DNA of 64,000 bases from the NCBI GenBank assembly GCA_015234525.1, contig JADGMX010000021.1:1-64000 (forward strand), read 5' to 3'. A model generated the notes under the pieces. That model did not search any database. It was not told where the DNA came from and saw only the letters and a list, made by a program, of their open reading frames with translations. This DNA comes from Flavobacterium sp. (lineage in GTDB: Bacteria > Bacteroidota > Bacteroidia > Flavobacteriales > Flavobacteriaceae). Both the position numbers and the translations under genes were made by a program. Positions 51,839-60,750 of this stretch are shown one piece after another. Position 1 is the stretch's first letter. Every line of letters starts with the position of its first letter.

Positions 51839-52996
51839 ATGCCACTATATCATAAACTAGGGTCTTTTCCACAAAAAAGACACACGCAATTTGAAAAGCC
51901 CGACGGCTCGCTCTATTACGAGCAACTTTTCGGCACTGAAGGCTTTCACGGTCACTCGTCGTTGCTCTACCACGTTCATCGGCCGACTCAAGTTAAGGAA
52001 ATCCTCAAATCGTATTCGGTTGAACCCGAAATAGCAATCGATAAAAACATAAAATCCCTCCTGCTAAAAGGTTTTGAACTTCAACCAAAAGACGATTTTC
52101 TGGACAGCCGGACCGATATGCTTGTGAACCGCGATTGTATCATCGGACTTGCAGCACCTCGGCAGTCGCTCACCGATTACTTTTATAAAAATGCCGATGC
52201 CGACGAAATGATCTTCATCCATAAAGGTTCGGGAACGTTGCGCACCATGATGGGAAATATTCCGTTTGAATACGGCGATTATCTGATTGTTCCACGCGGA
52301 ATGATCTATCAAATCCAATTTGATACGCAAGAAAACCGATTGTTTTACGTCGAGTCATATTCGCCATTCTACACCCCAAAAAGGTATAAAAACGCATCTG
52401 GTCAGCATCTTGAACATTCGCCGTTTTGCGAACGCGATTTTAAACTTCCAACCGAACTTGAAACGCACGATGAAAAAGGTGATTTTGTCATCAAGATCAA
52501 AAAAGAAGGCATGATGCACGAAGTGGTTTACGCCACGCACCCGTTCGATGTTATTGGTTGGGATGGCTACAATTTCCCATACGCGTTCTCAATTCACAAT
52601 TTTGAACCAATTACGGGCCGCGTTCATCAGCCGCCTCCGGTTCATCAAACTTTTGAAACGGCAGGTTTCGTGGTTTGCTCATTCTGCCCGCGGCATTACG
52701 ATTATCACCCAAAAGCGATTCCGGCGCCATACAATCACAGCAATATCGATAGCGATGAAGTTTTGTACTACGTCGACGGCGATTTCATGAGTCGAAACAA
52801 TATCGAACAAGGTCATATTACGTTGCATCCAAAAGGAATTCCGCACGGTCCCGCACCCGGAGCAATGGAGCGTAGCATCGGTCAGACCGTTACCGAAGAA
52901 CTCGCCGTTATGGTCGACACATTTCGCCCGCTGAAAGTTACAAAGGCGGCAATGGGCCTCGACGACGGTCAATATTATAAATCCTGGGTGGAGTAA
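51839..52996 (+). CDS. hmgA: Homogentisate 1,2-dioxygenase
   Basis: A 385-residue iron cupin enzyme that opens the ring of homogentisate to maleylacetoacetate in tyrosine/phenylalanine breakdown. Landmarks are the N-terminal LYYEQLFGTEGFHGHSSLLYH, the central HKGSGTL, and the C-terminal iron site in FCPRHYDYHPKAIPAPYNHSNIDSDEVLYYVDGDF (His and Glu ligands) and HPKGIPHGP. It is somewhat shorter than the ~440-residue eukaryotic type, as usual for Bacteroidetes. It lies 134 bp upstream of hppD, which makes its substrate; Flavo-1-like copy F lies between them. Confidence 0.95.
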   Translation: MPLYHKLGSFPQKRHTQFEKPDGSLYYEQLFGTEGFHGHSSLLYHVHRPTQVKEILKSYSVEPEIAIDKNIKSLLLKGFELQPKDDFLDSRTDMLVNRDCIIGLAAPRQSLTDYFYKNADADEMIFIHKGSGTLRTMMGNIPFEYGDYLIVPRGMIYQIQFDTQENRLFYVESYSPFYTPKRYKNASGQHLEHSPFCERDFKLPTELETHDEKGDFVIKIKKEGMMHEVVYATHPFDVIGWDGYNFPYAFSIHNFEPITGRVHQPPPVHQTFETAGFVVCSFCPRHYDYHPKAIPAPYNHSNIDSDEVLYYVDGDFMSRNNIEQGHITLHPKGIPHGPAPGAMERSIGQTVTEELAVMVDTFRPLKVTKAAMGLDDGQYYKSWVE

Positions 52997-53001
52997 GTTC
53001 A

Positions 53002-53088
53002 GGAGCTATTTCCTGCTGTCCGCTGTATCTTTTGCTTTTTCCGCTAAAGCTTCAAAAACAAAAGGATGCCGCTTCCCATCAGGGCTAA
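53002..53088 (-). repeat. Flavo-1-like structured element, copy F
   Basis: On the plus strand it reads AGGAGCTATTTCCTGCTGTC, CGCTGTATC, a T-rich arm, a ~20-nt insert, an A-rich arm, then GGATGCCGCTTCCCATCAGGGCTA. It begins 5 bp after the hmgA stop, inside the hmgA-hppD pair. Confidence 0.7.
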
Positions 53089-53130
53089 AACGAATAGATA
53101 ACACAGGCTTTTGCCTAAAAATTTAATGTA

Positions 53131-54291
53131 ATGAACAACGGAGTAAAATCAGTAGAATACGGACTAGAGAAAATTTTTGAAGGAGCTCAGGATTTCCTTC
53201 CGCTTCTCGGAACAGATTATGTCGAACTATACGTCGGAAACGCCAAACAAGCGGCCCACTTTTATAAAACAGCTTTCGGATTCCAATCTTTGGCTTACGC
53301 CGGGCTCGAAACCGGTGTTCGCGATTACGCATCTTATGTGCTTAAGCAAGATAAAATCCGTTTGGTGTTAACAACGCCACTTACAGCCGATTCGCCAATC
53401 AACGATCACTTAAAAAAGCACGGCGACGGAGTTAAAGTGGCAGCTCTTTGGGTTGAAGACGCCCGAAGCGCTTATGAAGAAACTGTAAAACGAGGTGCAA
53501 AACCGTTTATGGAGCCACGCGTCGAATCAGACGAGTTTGGTGAAGTTGTTCGCTCCGGAATCTACACTTACGGTGAAACGGTACATATTTTTGTCGAAAG
53601 AAAAAATTACAACGGCATCTTCCTGCCGGGCTACAAAAAATGGGAATCAGAATATCAGCCTGAACCGGTTGGCTTCAAATACATCGACCACATGGTTGGA
53701 AATGTGGGTTGGGGCGAAATGAATACCTGGGTTAAATGGTACGAAGATGTTATGGGATTTGTTAACTTCCTCTCTTTCGACGACAAGCAAATCAACACCG
53801 AATATTCGGCCTTGATGAGTAAGGTAATGTCGAACGGAAACGGTAGAATCAAATTCCCGATCAACGAACCTGCTGAAGGCATGAAGAAGTCGCAGATCGA
53901 AGAATATCTCGATTTTTACGGCGGGCCCGGCATTCAACACATTGCAATCGCCACCGACGATATTATCCGAACCGTGTCATTGCTAAAAGCTCGAGGAGTC
54001 GAATTTCTATCTGCGCCGCCACATGCTTACTATGAGGCCGTTCCCGAACGTCTCGGCGATCACATGAAAATGATGAAAGAAGATTTGCACGTTCTCGAAA
54101 GCCTGGCTATTATGGTCGACGCCGATGAAGAAGGTTACTTGCTTCAAATTTTTACTAAACCTGTTCAGGATAGACCGACGCTGTTTTTCGAAATCATCCA
54201 GCGAATGGGAGCAAAAGGTTTTGGTGCCGGTAACTTCAAAGCCCTTTTTGAATCGATCGAAAGAGAACAGGCACTAAGAGGTACTTTATAA
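53131..54291 (+). CDS. hppD: 4-hydroxyphenylpyruvate dioxygenase
   Basis: A 386-residue iron(II) enzyme that converts 4-hydroxyphenylpyruvate to homogentisate, the substrate of HmgA. Two vicinal-oxygen-chelate halves are seen; iron ligands are His in YIDHMVGNV (near 187), His in GPGIQHIAIATDD (near 270) and Glu in TLFFEIIQRMG (near 351). The full C-terminal closing helix (GAGNFKALFESIEREQ) is present. Length is normal. It follows hmgA on the same strand. Confidence 0.96.
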   Translation: MNNGVKSVEYGLEKIFEGAQDFLPLLGTDYVELYVGNAKQAAHFYKTAFGFQSLAYAGLETGVRDYASYVLKQDKIRLVLTTPLTADSPINDHLKKHGDGVKVAALWVEDARSAYEETVKRGAKPFMEPRVESDEFGEVVRSGIYTYGETVHIFVERKNYNGIFLPGYKKWESEYQPEPVGFKYIDHMVGNVGWGEMNTWVKWYEDVMGFVNFLSFDDKQINTEYSALMSKVMSNGNGRIKFPINEPAEGMKKSQIEEYLDFYGGPGIQHIAIATDDIIRTVSLLKARGVEFLSAPPHAYYEAVPERLGDHMKMMKEDLHVLESLAIMVDADEEGYLLQIFTKPVQDRPTLFFEIIQRMGAKGFGAGNFKALFESIEREQALRGTL

Positions 54292-54360
54292 TGAGGTAGT
54301 TCGCTGCAAAATTCTTGTTAAAGTCGCAGATGCTTTTTTATCTGTAGTATATTTGCAATA

Positions 54361-54393
54361 GTGGCGGGTTGATAATTTGATCCGCCACTTTGT
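54361..54393 (+). terminator. Probable terminator of hmgA-hppD
   Basis: A 7-bp G+C-rich stem (54361-54367 with 54382-54388) with a 14-nt loop is followed by TTTGTTAT. It lies 70 bp after hppD. The long loop makes it less certain than the other terminators. Confidence 0.55.
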
Positions 54394-54483
54394 TATAACA
54401 ATCATTCGCTACTTAAGAGCTGAAATCAGGATGATGGGTTTTGGAATGGATATTGCCAATCGGCAGGCAAAATAAGTTAAGCT

Positions 54484-55254
54484 ATGAAAAAGATACTACT
54501 TTTAATACTCTTTATATCGACTACAAGTCTCACCACACAAAACAATAAATCCTTTGATGTTGGTGAGTTTTTTAAATTCAGAATTTCATATGGAATTGTC
54601 AATGCAGGTTACGCCACTCTTGAAGTAAAAGATGCCGTTAAAAACAATAAAAAAGTTTTTCACGCGATCGGAAAAGGATGGACAACCGGAATGTCACGCT
54701 TCTTTTTTAAGGTTGAAGACCACTATGAAAGTTATTTCGACAAAGCTACCGGGAATCCATATCAGTTTGTGAGAAAGATCGATGAAGGCGGTTATACCAA
54801 AAATCAGGAAGGTTGGTTTAATCAAGCTAAAGATCAGGTGCTGGTTAAAGACTACAAAAAAAACCGCGAACGAACTTTTTCGGTTCCGAATAATACGCAA
54901 GACATTGTTTCATCGTTCTATTACTTGAGAAATCATCCGGGCATAGATAACATGAAGGTCGGCGAATCGGTTGCCATCGATATGTTTTTTGATGACGAAA
55001 CCACAAAATTCCGCTTGAAATTTATTGGTCGGGAAAACTTAAACACTAAATTTGGCGTCATTCCAACCTTGGTTTTTAGACCAATGGTTCAATCAGGACG
55101 CGTCTTTAAGGAAGAAGAAAGTTTAACTGTTTGGATTTCTGCTGACGATAATAAGATACCTTTGCGAATCAAGGCTAGCTTGGCAGTAGGCTCGCTTAAA
55201 GCCGATCTGGATAGCTTCAAAGGATTGAAACATCCATTCGTAGTTAAAAAATAA
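54484..55254 (+). CDS. DUF3108 domain exported protein
   Basis: A 256-residue exported protein with a signal peptide (about residues 1-18) and a beta-rich DUF3108 domain, recognised from GEFFKFRISYGIVNAGYATLEVKD, HYESYFDKATGNPYQFVRKIDEGGY and the C-terminal SLTVWISADDNKIPLRIKASLAVGSLKADL. The family resembles lipid-transfer or outer-membrane biogenesis proteins in fold; its role is unknown. It lies 4 bp before kynA, so the two are probably co-transcribed; a link to tryptophan catabolism is not obvious. Confidence 0.85.
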   Translation: MKKILLLILFISTTSLTTQNNKSFDVGEFFKFRISYGIVNAGYATLEVKDAVKNNKKVFHAIGKGWTTGMSRFFFKVEDHYESYFDKATGNPYQFVRKIDEGGYTKNQEGWFNQAKDQVLVKDYKKNRERTFSVPNNTQDIVSSFYYLRNHPGIDNMKVGESVAIDMFFDDETTKFRLKFIGRENLNTKFGVIPTLVFRPMVQSGRVFKEEESLTVWISADDNKIPLRIKASLAVGSLKADLDSFKGLKHPFVVKK

Positions 55255-55258
55255 TGTA

Positions 55259-56188
55259 ATGATCAACAATGTTTCCGAAGAATTATTGGGCGAATTAAAC
55301 GAAAAATTTCGTGCGATAAATCAAAATACAAACACTCACTTAGAAGGCCTCTTATGGTCTAAACCGATAACTTACTGGGATTATATTCAGACTGATGCGT
55401 TGCTGAATCTACAAGTGCAACGTACAGTTTTGCCTGATGAAATGGTGTTTATCATGTATCATCAGATTAATGAACTTTTGTTTAAAATGATTCTGTGGGA
55501 AATCAATCAGATTACTTCTGTCGATAAACCAGAACCTGAGTTTTTTACAGCCCGACTAATGCGAATCAGCAGGTATTTCAATATGCTGACCACATCATTT
55601 GACATCATGGGCGACGGAATGGAAGTTGGCCAATACATGAAATTCCGAAACACGCTCACGCCGGCTAGTGGCTTCCAAAGCGCTCAATACCGAATCATCG
55701 AATTTGCATCAACTGATCTTATTAACCTTATCGATTATCGTTTCCGGGCAACCATCGATCGCAACACGCCATACGAGCACGCGTTCGAACATCTTTATTG
55801 GCAAGCCGCCGGAAAAGATTATAAAACCGGGAAAAAATCATATCTCATCGAACAGTTTGAAAAGAAATATAAAGCCGAATTCCTACGGTTGATGGAACAA
55901 TACAATACCACCAACATTTGGCAAAAGTTTAAGCAACTACCAGATGAGTCGAAAAGCAACCCCGAACTCGTTGCAGCCATGCGTCATTTGGATCACACCA
56001 TCAATGTAACTTGGGTAATGGGACATCTGAACGCTGCCCGCAAATATATCGAAAGCGGTCAGGGAAGCGGTGAGGCTACTGGCGGATCTGATTGGAAAAA
56101 ATACATGCATCCTAAACATCAAAAGCGTATTTTCTTTCCTGAGCTTTGGAGCGAGGAAGAACTCAAAAATTGGGGAGAAGAAAACTAA
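55259..56188 (+). CDS. kynA: Tryptophan 2,3-dioxygenase
   Basis: A 309-residue heme enzyme that opens the indole ring of L-tryptophan to N-formylkynurenine, the first step of the kynurenine pathway. Hallmarks are ITYWDYIQTDALLNLQ, DEMVFIMYHQINELLFKMILWE, the substrate-binding LTPASGFQSAQYR and the C-terminal heme-ligand region (AMRHLDHTINVTWVMGHLNAARKYI, then GEATGGSDWKKYM). Complete. It sits between a DUF3108 protein and an M23 peptidase rather than with other kyn genes; nbaC is elsewhere in the window. Confidence 0.96.
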   Translation: MINNVSEELLGELNEKFRAINQNTNTHLEGLLWSKPITYWDYIQTDALLNLQVQRTVLPDEMVFIMYHQINELLFKMILWEINQITSVDKPEPEFFTARLMRISRYFNMLTTSFDIMGDGMEVGQYMKFRNTLTPASGFQSAQYRIIEFASTDLINLIDYRFRATIDRNTPYEHAFEHLYWQAAGKDYKTGKKSYLIEQFEKKYKAEFLRLMEQYNTTNIWQKFKQLPDESKSNPELVAAMRHLDHTINVTWVMGHLNAARKYIESGQGSGEATGGSDWKKYMHPKHQKRIFFPELWSEEELKNWGEEN

Positions 56189-56213
56189 ACAAATACGCCC
56201 AAATCTATTTGTC

Positions 56214-57443
56214 TTGAAATACCGAATCATATTATTTTTACTCACATTTTCACTATTTTCCTGCGAGAATCCGACCGAAGAAGATCAAGTTGCCGCAACA
56301 CCGGTTATTAAAAAACGCACCGACTTCGGTTTTGACCTGAATCAGTTCAATGTTGTCAATGACACCGTTGATTCGGGCGATACTTTTGGTGGAATCATTG
56401 GGAAACAGAATCTTGGCCAACTTAAAGTTCATGACTTGATTTCAATTGTACGCGACAGTTTTGACGTTCGGCAATTGCGACGTGGTAAGCCTTTTACGAT
56501 GCTTCGTAGCCTTGATCGCAAAAAAGAGCTTCAAGTCTTCATTTATCAACCCGATCAGGTAAATTATTTAGTAATCGATCTCAGGGATTCGGTTCAGGTT
56601 TATAAGAAAACCAGACCGGTTACAATCCGAAAACGCACGATTGCAGGCGAATTGGACGGTTCTTTATCTGAAGCGCTTCAGAAGGAAAAAGTCGATCCCG
56701 CTCTGGCAGCGCAAATCGCTAAGGTTTATCAATGGACAATCGATTTCTTCAAACTTCAAAAAGGCGATAAATTTGGAGTCACATTCACCGAAAGGTTTAT
56801 CAACGATACAATTTACGACGGAATCGACACGCTTCATGCCGCGTTTTTTGAGTATAAAGGCAAGAACATCTACGCGTTTGCATTTGCACAAAATCCGGAA
56901 TCAGGGAAAGTTGAATACTACGATCACGAAGGGAAACCATTGAAGAATTTCTTTTTGAAAGCGCCGTTAAAGTTTAGCCGAATTTCTTCAAGATTCTCAA
57001 AAAGACGATTTCATCCGGTTCAGTCGGTTTGGAAAGCGCACAAAGGAACGGATTATGCCGCGCCAACCGGAACGCCAATCATGACAACGGCAGCGGGTGT
57101 GGTAGAAAGGACGGGATATACCGCCGGTAATGGAAATTATGTTAAGGTAAAGCACAATAATACGTATTCAACGCAGTATCTTCACATGTCGAAAATTTTG
57201 GTTCGTCGCGGACAACGCGTCAATCAGGGTGATATAATTGGTAGGGTTGGAAGCACCGGGCTTGCAACAGGTCCGCACGTATGCTACCGGTTTTGGAAAA
57301 ATGGCGTACAAGTCGACGCACTTGCGCTCAAACTTCCAAATGCCGATCCGATGAGCAACAAACACAAACCGCGATTTCTGGCGCAAATCGAACCATTTAA
57401 ACGTGAACTCGATAGTGTGGCAGGTATCAGACTAAAAAAATAA
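56214..57443 (+). CDS. M23 family peptidoglycan endopeptidase, lipoprotein
   Basis: A 409-residue lipoprotein. The best start is TTG at 56214: it gives a short signal peptide with the lipobox FSC (about residues 16-18) and begins after the kynA stop, whereas the only upstream ATG lies deep in kynA. The periplasmic body is followed by a LytM/M23 domain (about 270-380): [13 protein letters not shown] supplies the first metal ligands, YLHMSK the third region, and GPHVCYRFW stands where the family normally has HxH. The last ligand His is thus Cys. It likely trims peptidoglycan or regulates hydrolysis. Confidence 0.85.
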   Translation: MKYRIILFLLTFSLFSCENPTEEDQVAATPVIKKRTDFGFDLNQFNVVNDTVDSGDTFGGIIGKQNLGQLKVHDLISIVRDSFDVRQLRRGKPFTMLRSLDRKKELQVFIYQPDQVNYLVIDLRDSVQVYKKTRPVTIRKRTIAGELDGSLSEALQKEKVDPALAAQIAKVYQWTIDFFKLQKGDKFGVTFTERFINDTIYDGIDTLHAAFFEYKGKNIYAFAFAQNPESGKVEYYDHEGKPLKNFFLKAPLKFSRISSRFSKRRFHPVQSVWKAHKGTDYAAPTGTPIMTTAAGVVERTGYTAGNGNYVKVKHNNTYSTQYLHMSKILVRRGQRVNQGDIIGRVGSTGLATGPHVCYRFWKNGVQVDALALKLPNADPMSNKHKPRFLAQIEPFKRELDSVAGIRLKK

Positions 57444-57447
57444 ACTT

Positions 57448-59094
57448 ATGGCACTCGAAACCATCAATCCATCGGGCACAAATGCTTGGCAAAAGCTACG
57501 CGAACATTATCATGACATGCAATATGTTGGCATAGTAGATCTGTTCGAAAGTCCGTCGCGAGCAACCGACTTTACCATTCAGTGGAAGAATTTCTTAGTT
57601 GATTTTTCAAAGAATGCTTTGTCGGATAAAACCATGAAACTTCTTTTTGAGTTGGCTCGCGAGATGCAACTTAAACCGGCTATCGATCAATATTTTGGAG
57701 GCGAGTCGATCAATATGACCGAAAATCGCGCGGTGCTGCATACGGCCTTGCGTGCTGATGAAAATCAGGAAATTTTGGTTGATGGTAAAAATATCATGAC
57801 CGAAATCGTTTCTGTAAAACAGAAGATGAAGTCTTTTTCCGACGAAATCATCAGCGGAACTAGAAAAGGATTTACCGGAAAGCCGTTTACTGATGTCGTC
57901 AATATTGGTATCGGCGGCTCCGACCTTGGTCCGGCTATGGTGGTTGATGCTTTGAAGTTTTATAAAAATCATCTGAACGTTCATTTTGTCTCAAATGTCG
58001 ATGGCGATCATGTGTCGGAAGTTTTGAAAGTTTTGAACCCGGAAACCACATTGTTCGTTATTGTTTCAAAGACTTTTACCACTCAGGAAACACTGTCAAA
58101 TTCAGAAACTATTCGCAAATGGTTTCTTACATCTGCCACTAAGGATGACGTTGCAAAACACTTTGTTGCGGTTTCAACAAATATTGGTCGCGTAACCGAT
58201 TTTGGAATTGCCCAGGAAAATATCTTCCCAATGTGGGATTGGGTTGGCGGCCGATTTTCACTCTGGAGCGCTGTCGGATTATCGATTGCGCTTGCCGTTG
58301 GTTACGGAAATTTCGAAAAGATGCTTGCCGGCGCAAGGGAAATGGACTCGCATTTTAAGGAGGCAGAATTGGAATCGAATGTTCCTGTTGTTTTGGCAAT
58401 GATCAGCGTTTGGTATAACAATTTCTTTGGTGCCGAAACCGAAGCAATCATTCCGTATTCTCAATATCTTCAAAAACTTGCACCGTACCTTCAGCAGGGA
58501 ATCATGGAGAGTAACGGAAAAAGTGTCGGTCGTGACGGAAATCCAGTGAATTATCAGACAGGAACCATTATCTGGGGCGAACCCGGTACGAACTCGCAGC
58601 ACGCCTTTTTTCAACTGATACATCAAGGCACGAAGTTGATTCCAGCGGATTTTATCGGATTTGTCAATTCGCTTCATGGCGATAAAAATCATCACGATAA
58701 GTTGATGTCAAATTTCTTCGCTCAAACAGAAGCGCTGCTTAACGGGAAAAGCGAGCAGGAAGTTGAAGCAGAATTCCAATCGCAGAATCTTTCGACTGAG
58801 CGCGCCGATTTCCTACGTCCGTTTAAAGTTTTTACCGGCAATAAACCAACGAACACTATTCTGATTGACAGATTGACACCTGAATCGCTGGGGTCGTTAA
58901 TCGCCATGTATGAACATAAGATATTTGTTCAGGGAATTGTTTGGAATATATTTAGCTACGACCAGTGGGGTGTTGAGCTCGGTAAGCAATTGGCTACAAA
59001 AATACTTGACGAAATCAACGCGGGAAGTCAAAGTTCGCACGATAGTTCGACCAGTTCGCTACTGGAATTCTACATGAAAAACGGTCATTCATAG
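57448..59094 (+). CDS. pgi: Glucose-6-phosphate isomerase
   Basis: A 548-residue glycolytic enzyme that interconverts glucose 6-phosphate and fructose 6-phosphate. Family signatures are present: [14 protein letters not shown] (about 151-164), [13 protein letters not shown] and the catalytic [13 protein letters not shown] block, then [11 protein letters not shown], the later [12 protein letters not shown] and the C-terminal [15 protein letters not shown]. Length is standard for the bacterial type. It starts 4 bp after the M23 gene stop, so it is co-transcribed or closely coupled with it. Confidence 0.97.
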   Translation: MALETINPSGTNAWQKLREHYHDMQYVGIVDLFESPSRATDFTIQWKNFLVDFSKNALSDKTMKLLFELAREMQLKPAIDQYFGGESINMTENRAVLHTALRADENQEILVDGKNIMTEIVSVKQKMKSFSDEIISGTRKGFTGKPFTDVVNIGIGGSDLGPAMVVDALKFYKNHLNVHFVSNVDGDHVSEVLKVLNPETTLFVIVSKTFTTQETLSNSETIRKWFLTSATKDDVAKHFVAVSTNIGRVTDFGIAQENIFPMWDWVGGRFSLWSAVGLSIALAVGYGNFEKMLAGAREMDSHFKEAELESNVPVVLAMISVWYNNFFGAETEAIIPYSQYLQKLAPYLQQGIMESNGKSVGRDGNPVNYQTGTIIWGEPGTNSQHAFFQLIHQGTKLIPADFIGFVNSLHGDKNHHDKLMSNFFAQTEALLNGKSEQEVEAEFQSQNLSTERADFLRPFKVFTGNKPTNTILIDRLTPESLGSLIAMYEHKIFVQGIVWNIFSYDQWGVELGKQLATKILDEINAGSQSSHDSSTSSLLEFYMKNGHS

Positions 59095-59124
59095 CACTTT
59101 AGCTAAAATTAAAACAGATTTAAC

Positions 59125-59155
59125 TTGCAACATGCGGTCGTTTTGACTATGTTTG
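59125..59155 (+). promoter_or_regulatory. Promoter with -33 and -7 elements
   Basis: TTG at 59125-59127 and TATGTTTG at 59148-59155 are separated by 20 bp, a textbook flavobacterial pair. It would start transcription about 12 bp before the membrane-protein gene at 59174. It is the clearest promoter in the window. Confidence 0.65.
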
Positions 59156-59173
59156 CAATCCTAATATTTTTTT

Positions 59174-59608
59174 ATGTACGGAACTATTCTTACAATTCAT
59201 TCAGTTTGGGCTGTCGTTGCTTTAATTTTAGTCGCAGTCGCAATTGTAGTTTCTTTTATGGGTTGGAGCGGTAATAAGGAATTTACCCTCGGAAATAAAA
59301 AAATAGCCTTGTTCGGGTTGATATCAGCTCACATTCAATTTGTGATCGGACTGATCCTGTACTTTACCTCGCCAAACGGTATTGATAAAATCAAAGCCTT
59401 AGGCATGGGTGGATTAAGCGCCTATGATCGATTGTTAGCCGTTGAGCACCCGATGGTTAATTTAATTGCGATTGTTTTAATAACAATTGGTTATTCAAAA
59501 CACAAGAAAGCAATTGGCCTTTCACAGCATAAAAATATTGCCATATTTTACAGCATTGCCGCTGTATTATTATTAAGCAGAATTCCGTGGGATAATTGGT
59601 TAGCATAA
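59174..59608 (+). CDS. Small four-helix membrane protein (possible cytochrome b-like)
   Basis: A 144-residue inner-membrane protein with four hydrophobic helices (about 8-28, 47-66, 93-111 and 122-138). Histidines fall in or near helix ends (IHSVW, SAHIQF, EHPMVN), which could bind heme, and annotators often call such proteins cytochrome B; I cannot confirm heme binding. No export signal beyond the first helix. It has its own strong promoter-like element and precedes the RlpA-like gene by 25 bp. Confidence 0.75.
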   Translation: MYGTILTIHSVWAVVALILVAVAIVVSFMGWSGNKEFTLGNKKIALFGLISAHIQFVIGLILYFTSPNGIDKIKALGMGGLSAYDRLLAVEHPMVNLIAIVLITIGYSKHKKAIGLSQHKNIAIFYSIAAVLLLSRIPWDNWLA

Positions 59609-59633
59609 CCGCCCATTAACATAAATTACCAGG

Positions 59634-60122
59634 ATGATGTATACGAAAACAATCATAGTGGCAACATTTGCAGCAGTAATGCTAAGCGGTTTCGCACTAA
59701 GATCAGAAAAAAGTGGTACTTATACTGCCGAAGTTAAAATTGAAAACGACACCCTAAAAGTCGCTACCGTTGATACAGTTGTAGTTGATAAACTGGAGTC
59801 TGACGAAAAATACGTTTACGTTCCGTTCAAGAAAAATGCTCACGCTTCGTACTATCACGATAAATTTAACGGTAAAAAGACAGCAAGCGGCCAGCGTTTC
59901 AGCAATAAAAAATATACCGCCGCCCACAAAACATTCCCATTTGGTACCATGTTGCGGCTAACTAACGAGACTAACGGCAAATCGGTTCTTGTTGAGGTTA
60001 CCGATAGAGGTCCGTTTTCGGCATCACGGGAAATTGACATCACAAAGAAAGCATTTGATGAACTTTCCGGTCGGGGAAAAGGTAGCGTAGATGTTACCAT
60101 TGAAATCGCTGAAGAGAAATAA
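59634..60122 (+). CDS. RlpA-like septal ring lytic transglycosylase
   Basis: A 162-residue exported protein with a signal peptide (about 1-24) and a double-psi beta-barrel (about 69-160): HASYYHDKFNGKKTASGQRFSNKKYTAAHKTFPFGTMLRL, then VTDRGPFSASREIDITKKAFDEL. The catalytic acid Asp (VTDRGP) and the His in AAHKT are conserved. RlpA proteins cleave glycan strands lacking stem peptides, at the division septum; this one has no SPOR domain and no lipobox, so septal targeting is doubtful. Two ATGs in a row (59634, 59637) leave the exact start open by one codon. Confidence 0.9.
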   Translation: MMYTKTIIVATFAAVMLSGFALRSEKSGTYTAEVKIENDTLKVATVDTVVVDKLESDEKYVYVPFKKNAHASYYHDKFNGKKTASGQRFSNKKYTAAHKTFPFGTMLRLTNETNGKSVLVEVTDRGPFSASREIDITKKAFDELSGRGKGSVDVTIEIAEEK

Positions 60123-60139
60123 TCTTCATTACAATATTG

Positions 60140-60168
60140 AAAACCGAACGAATCAGTTCGGTTTTTTT
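60140..60168 (+). terminator. Rho-independent terminator
   Basis: A 9- to 10-bp stem (60140-60149 with 60156-60165) with a GAATCA loop is followed by a T run. It separates the RlpA gene from the efflux operon. Confidence 0.85.
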
Positions 60169-60192
60169 ATGCTTAAAAATTTATTAAAAATT

Positions 60193-60224
60193 TAGTTCTT
60201 TTAGTTCGGTAGTTCCCGAACTAA
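60193..60224. promoter_or_regulatory. Operator palindrome of the RND operon
   Basis: TTAGTTCGG (60201-60209) and CCGAACTAA (60216-60224) form perfect 9-bp arms around TAGTTC. The word TAGTTC also recurs at 60193, 60202 and 60210. The palindrome ends 5 bp upstream of the -7 element at 60230, covering the -33 region, so a protein bound here would block RNA polymerase. Confidence 0.6.
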
Positions 60225-60229
60225 GTAAT

Positions 60230-60237
60230 TATCTTTG
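60230..60237 (+). promoter_or_regulatory. -7 element of the RND operon
   Basis: TATCTTTG matches TAnnTTTG and lies 14 bp before the regulator start codon at 60252. Confidence 0.5.
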
Positions 60238-60251
60238 CCGAAATTTTTAAC

Positions 60252-60737
60252 ATGGATATTGAAAAACAAAGAGTCGAACTTATCGAGATGCTCGGAGTTC
60301 ACTTTGAACAGCTTTATAATCTTCCGCCGCTTGGCTGTAGGATTCTAAGCACCCTGATCCTGGACGGTTGCAAAGCCGGATTAACTTTCGACGACCTGGT
60401 TCACCAATTCAAAGCCAGTAAAAGTTCTGTTTCAACAAACCTCAATCTATTATCAAAACTTGGCAAAATCACTTATTACACCTTGCCAAACGACCGCAAA
60501 AAATATTATAAGCCTGCTGCATTCAGCGCACGACTTCAAAATTATTCGTCGATGATTGCAAATGAGCAAGAATTAGTAGGTCAAATAATGGAATATCGGC
60601 AACGAACTGCCTCTTGCGATGCTGAATACAACAGTCTCGAAAACATAAAAGCCTATCGCGCTCATCTTTATGACATCGAAAAATTGCTTACCAAAACCAT
60701 CAACGAATTTAAATCAATTGAAAATCAACGCCAATAA
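60252..60737 (+). CDS. GbsR/MarR family transcriptional regulator
   Basis: A 161-residue winged-helix regulator. The DNA-binding part (about 25-85) includes GLTFDDLVHQFKASKSSVSTNLNLLSKLGKITYYTLPNDRKKYYKPA; the C-terminal helices (100-160) should form the dimer. It resembles GbsR-type MarR relatives that sit before RND pumps in Bacteroidetes. It is the first gene of the efflux operon; the adaptor follows 13 bp later. The palindrome just upstream of its own promoter element is the likely binding site, giving autoregulation of regulator and pump. The inducer is unknown. Confidence 0.92.
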   Translation: MDIEKQRVELIEMLGVHFEQLYNLPPLGCRILSTLILDGCKAGLTFDDLVHQFKASKSSVSTNLNLLSKLGKITYYTLPNDRKKYYKPAAFSARLQNYSSMIANEQELVGQIMEYRQRTASCDAEYNSLENIKAYRAHLYDIEKLLTKTINEFKSIENQRQ

Positions 60738-60750
60738 TTATACTTTACCA

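Noticed and set aside
60670..60750. Upstream in-frame start for the RND adaptor
   Set aside because: It would lie inside the regulator gene and bury the lipoprotein signal peptide; the ATG at 60751 fits better.
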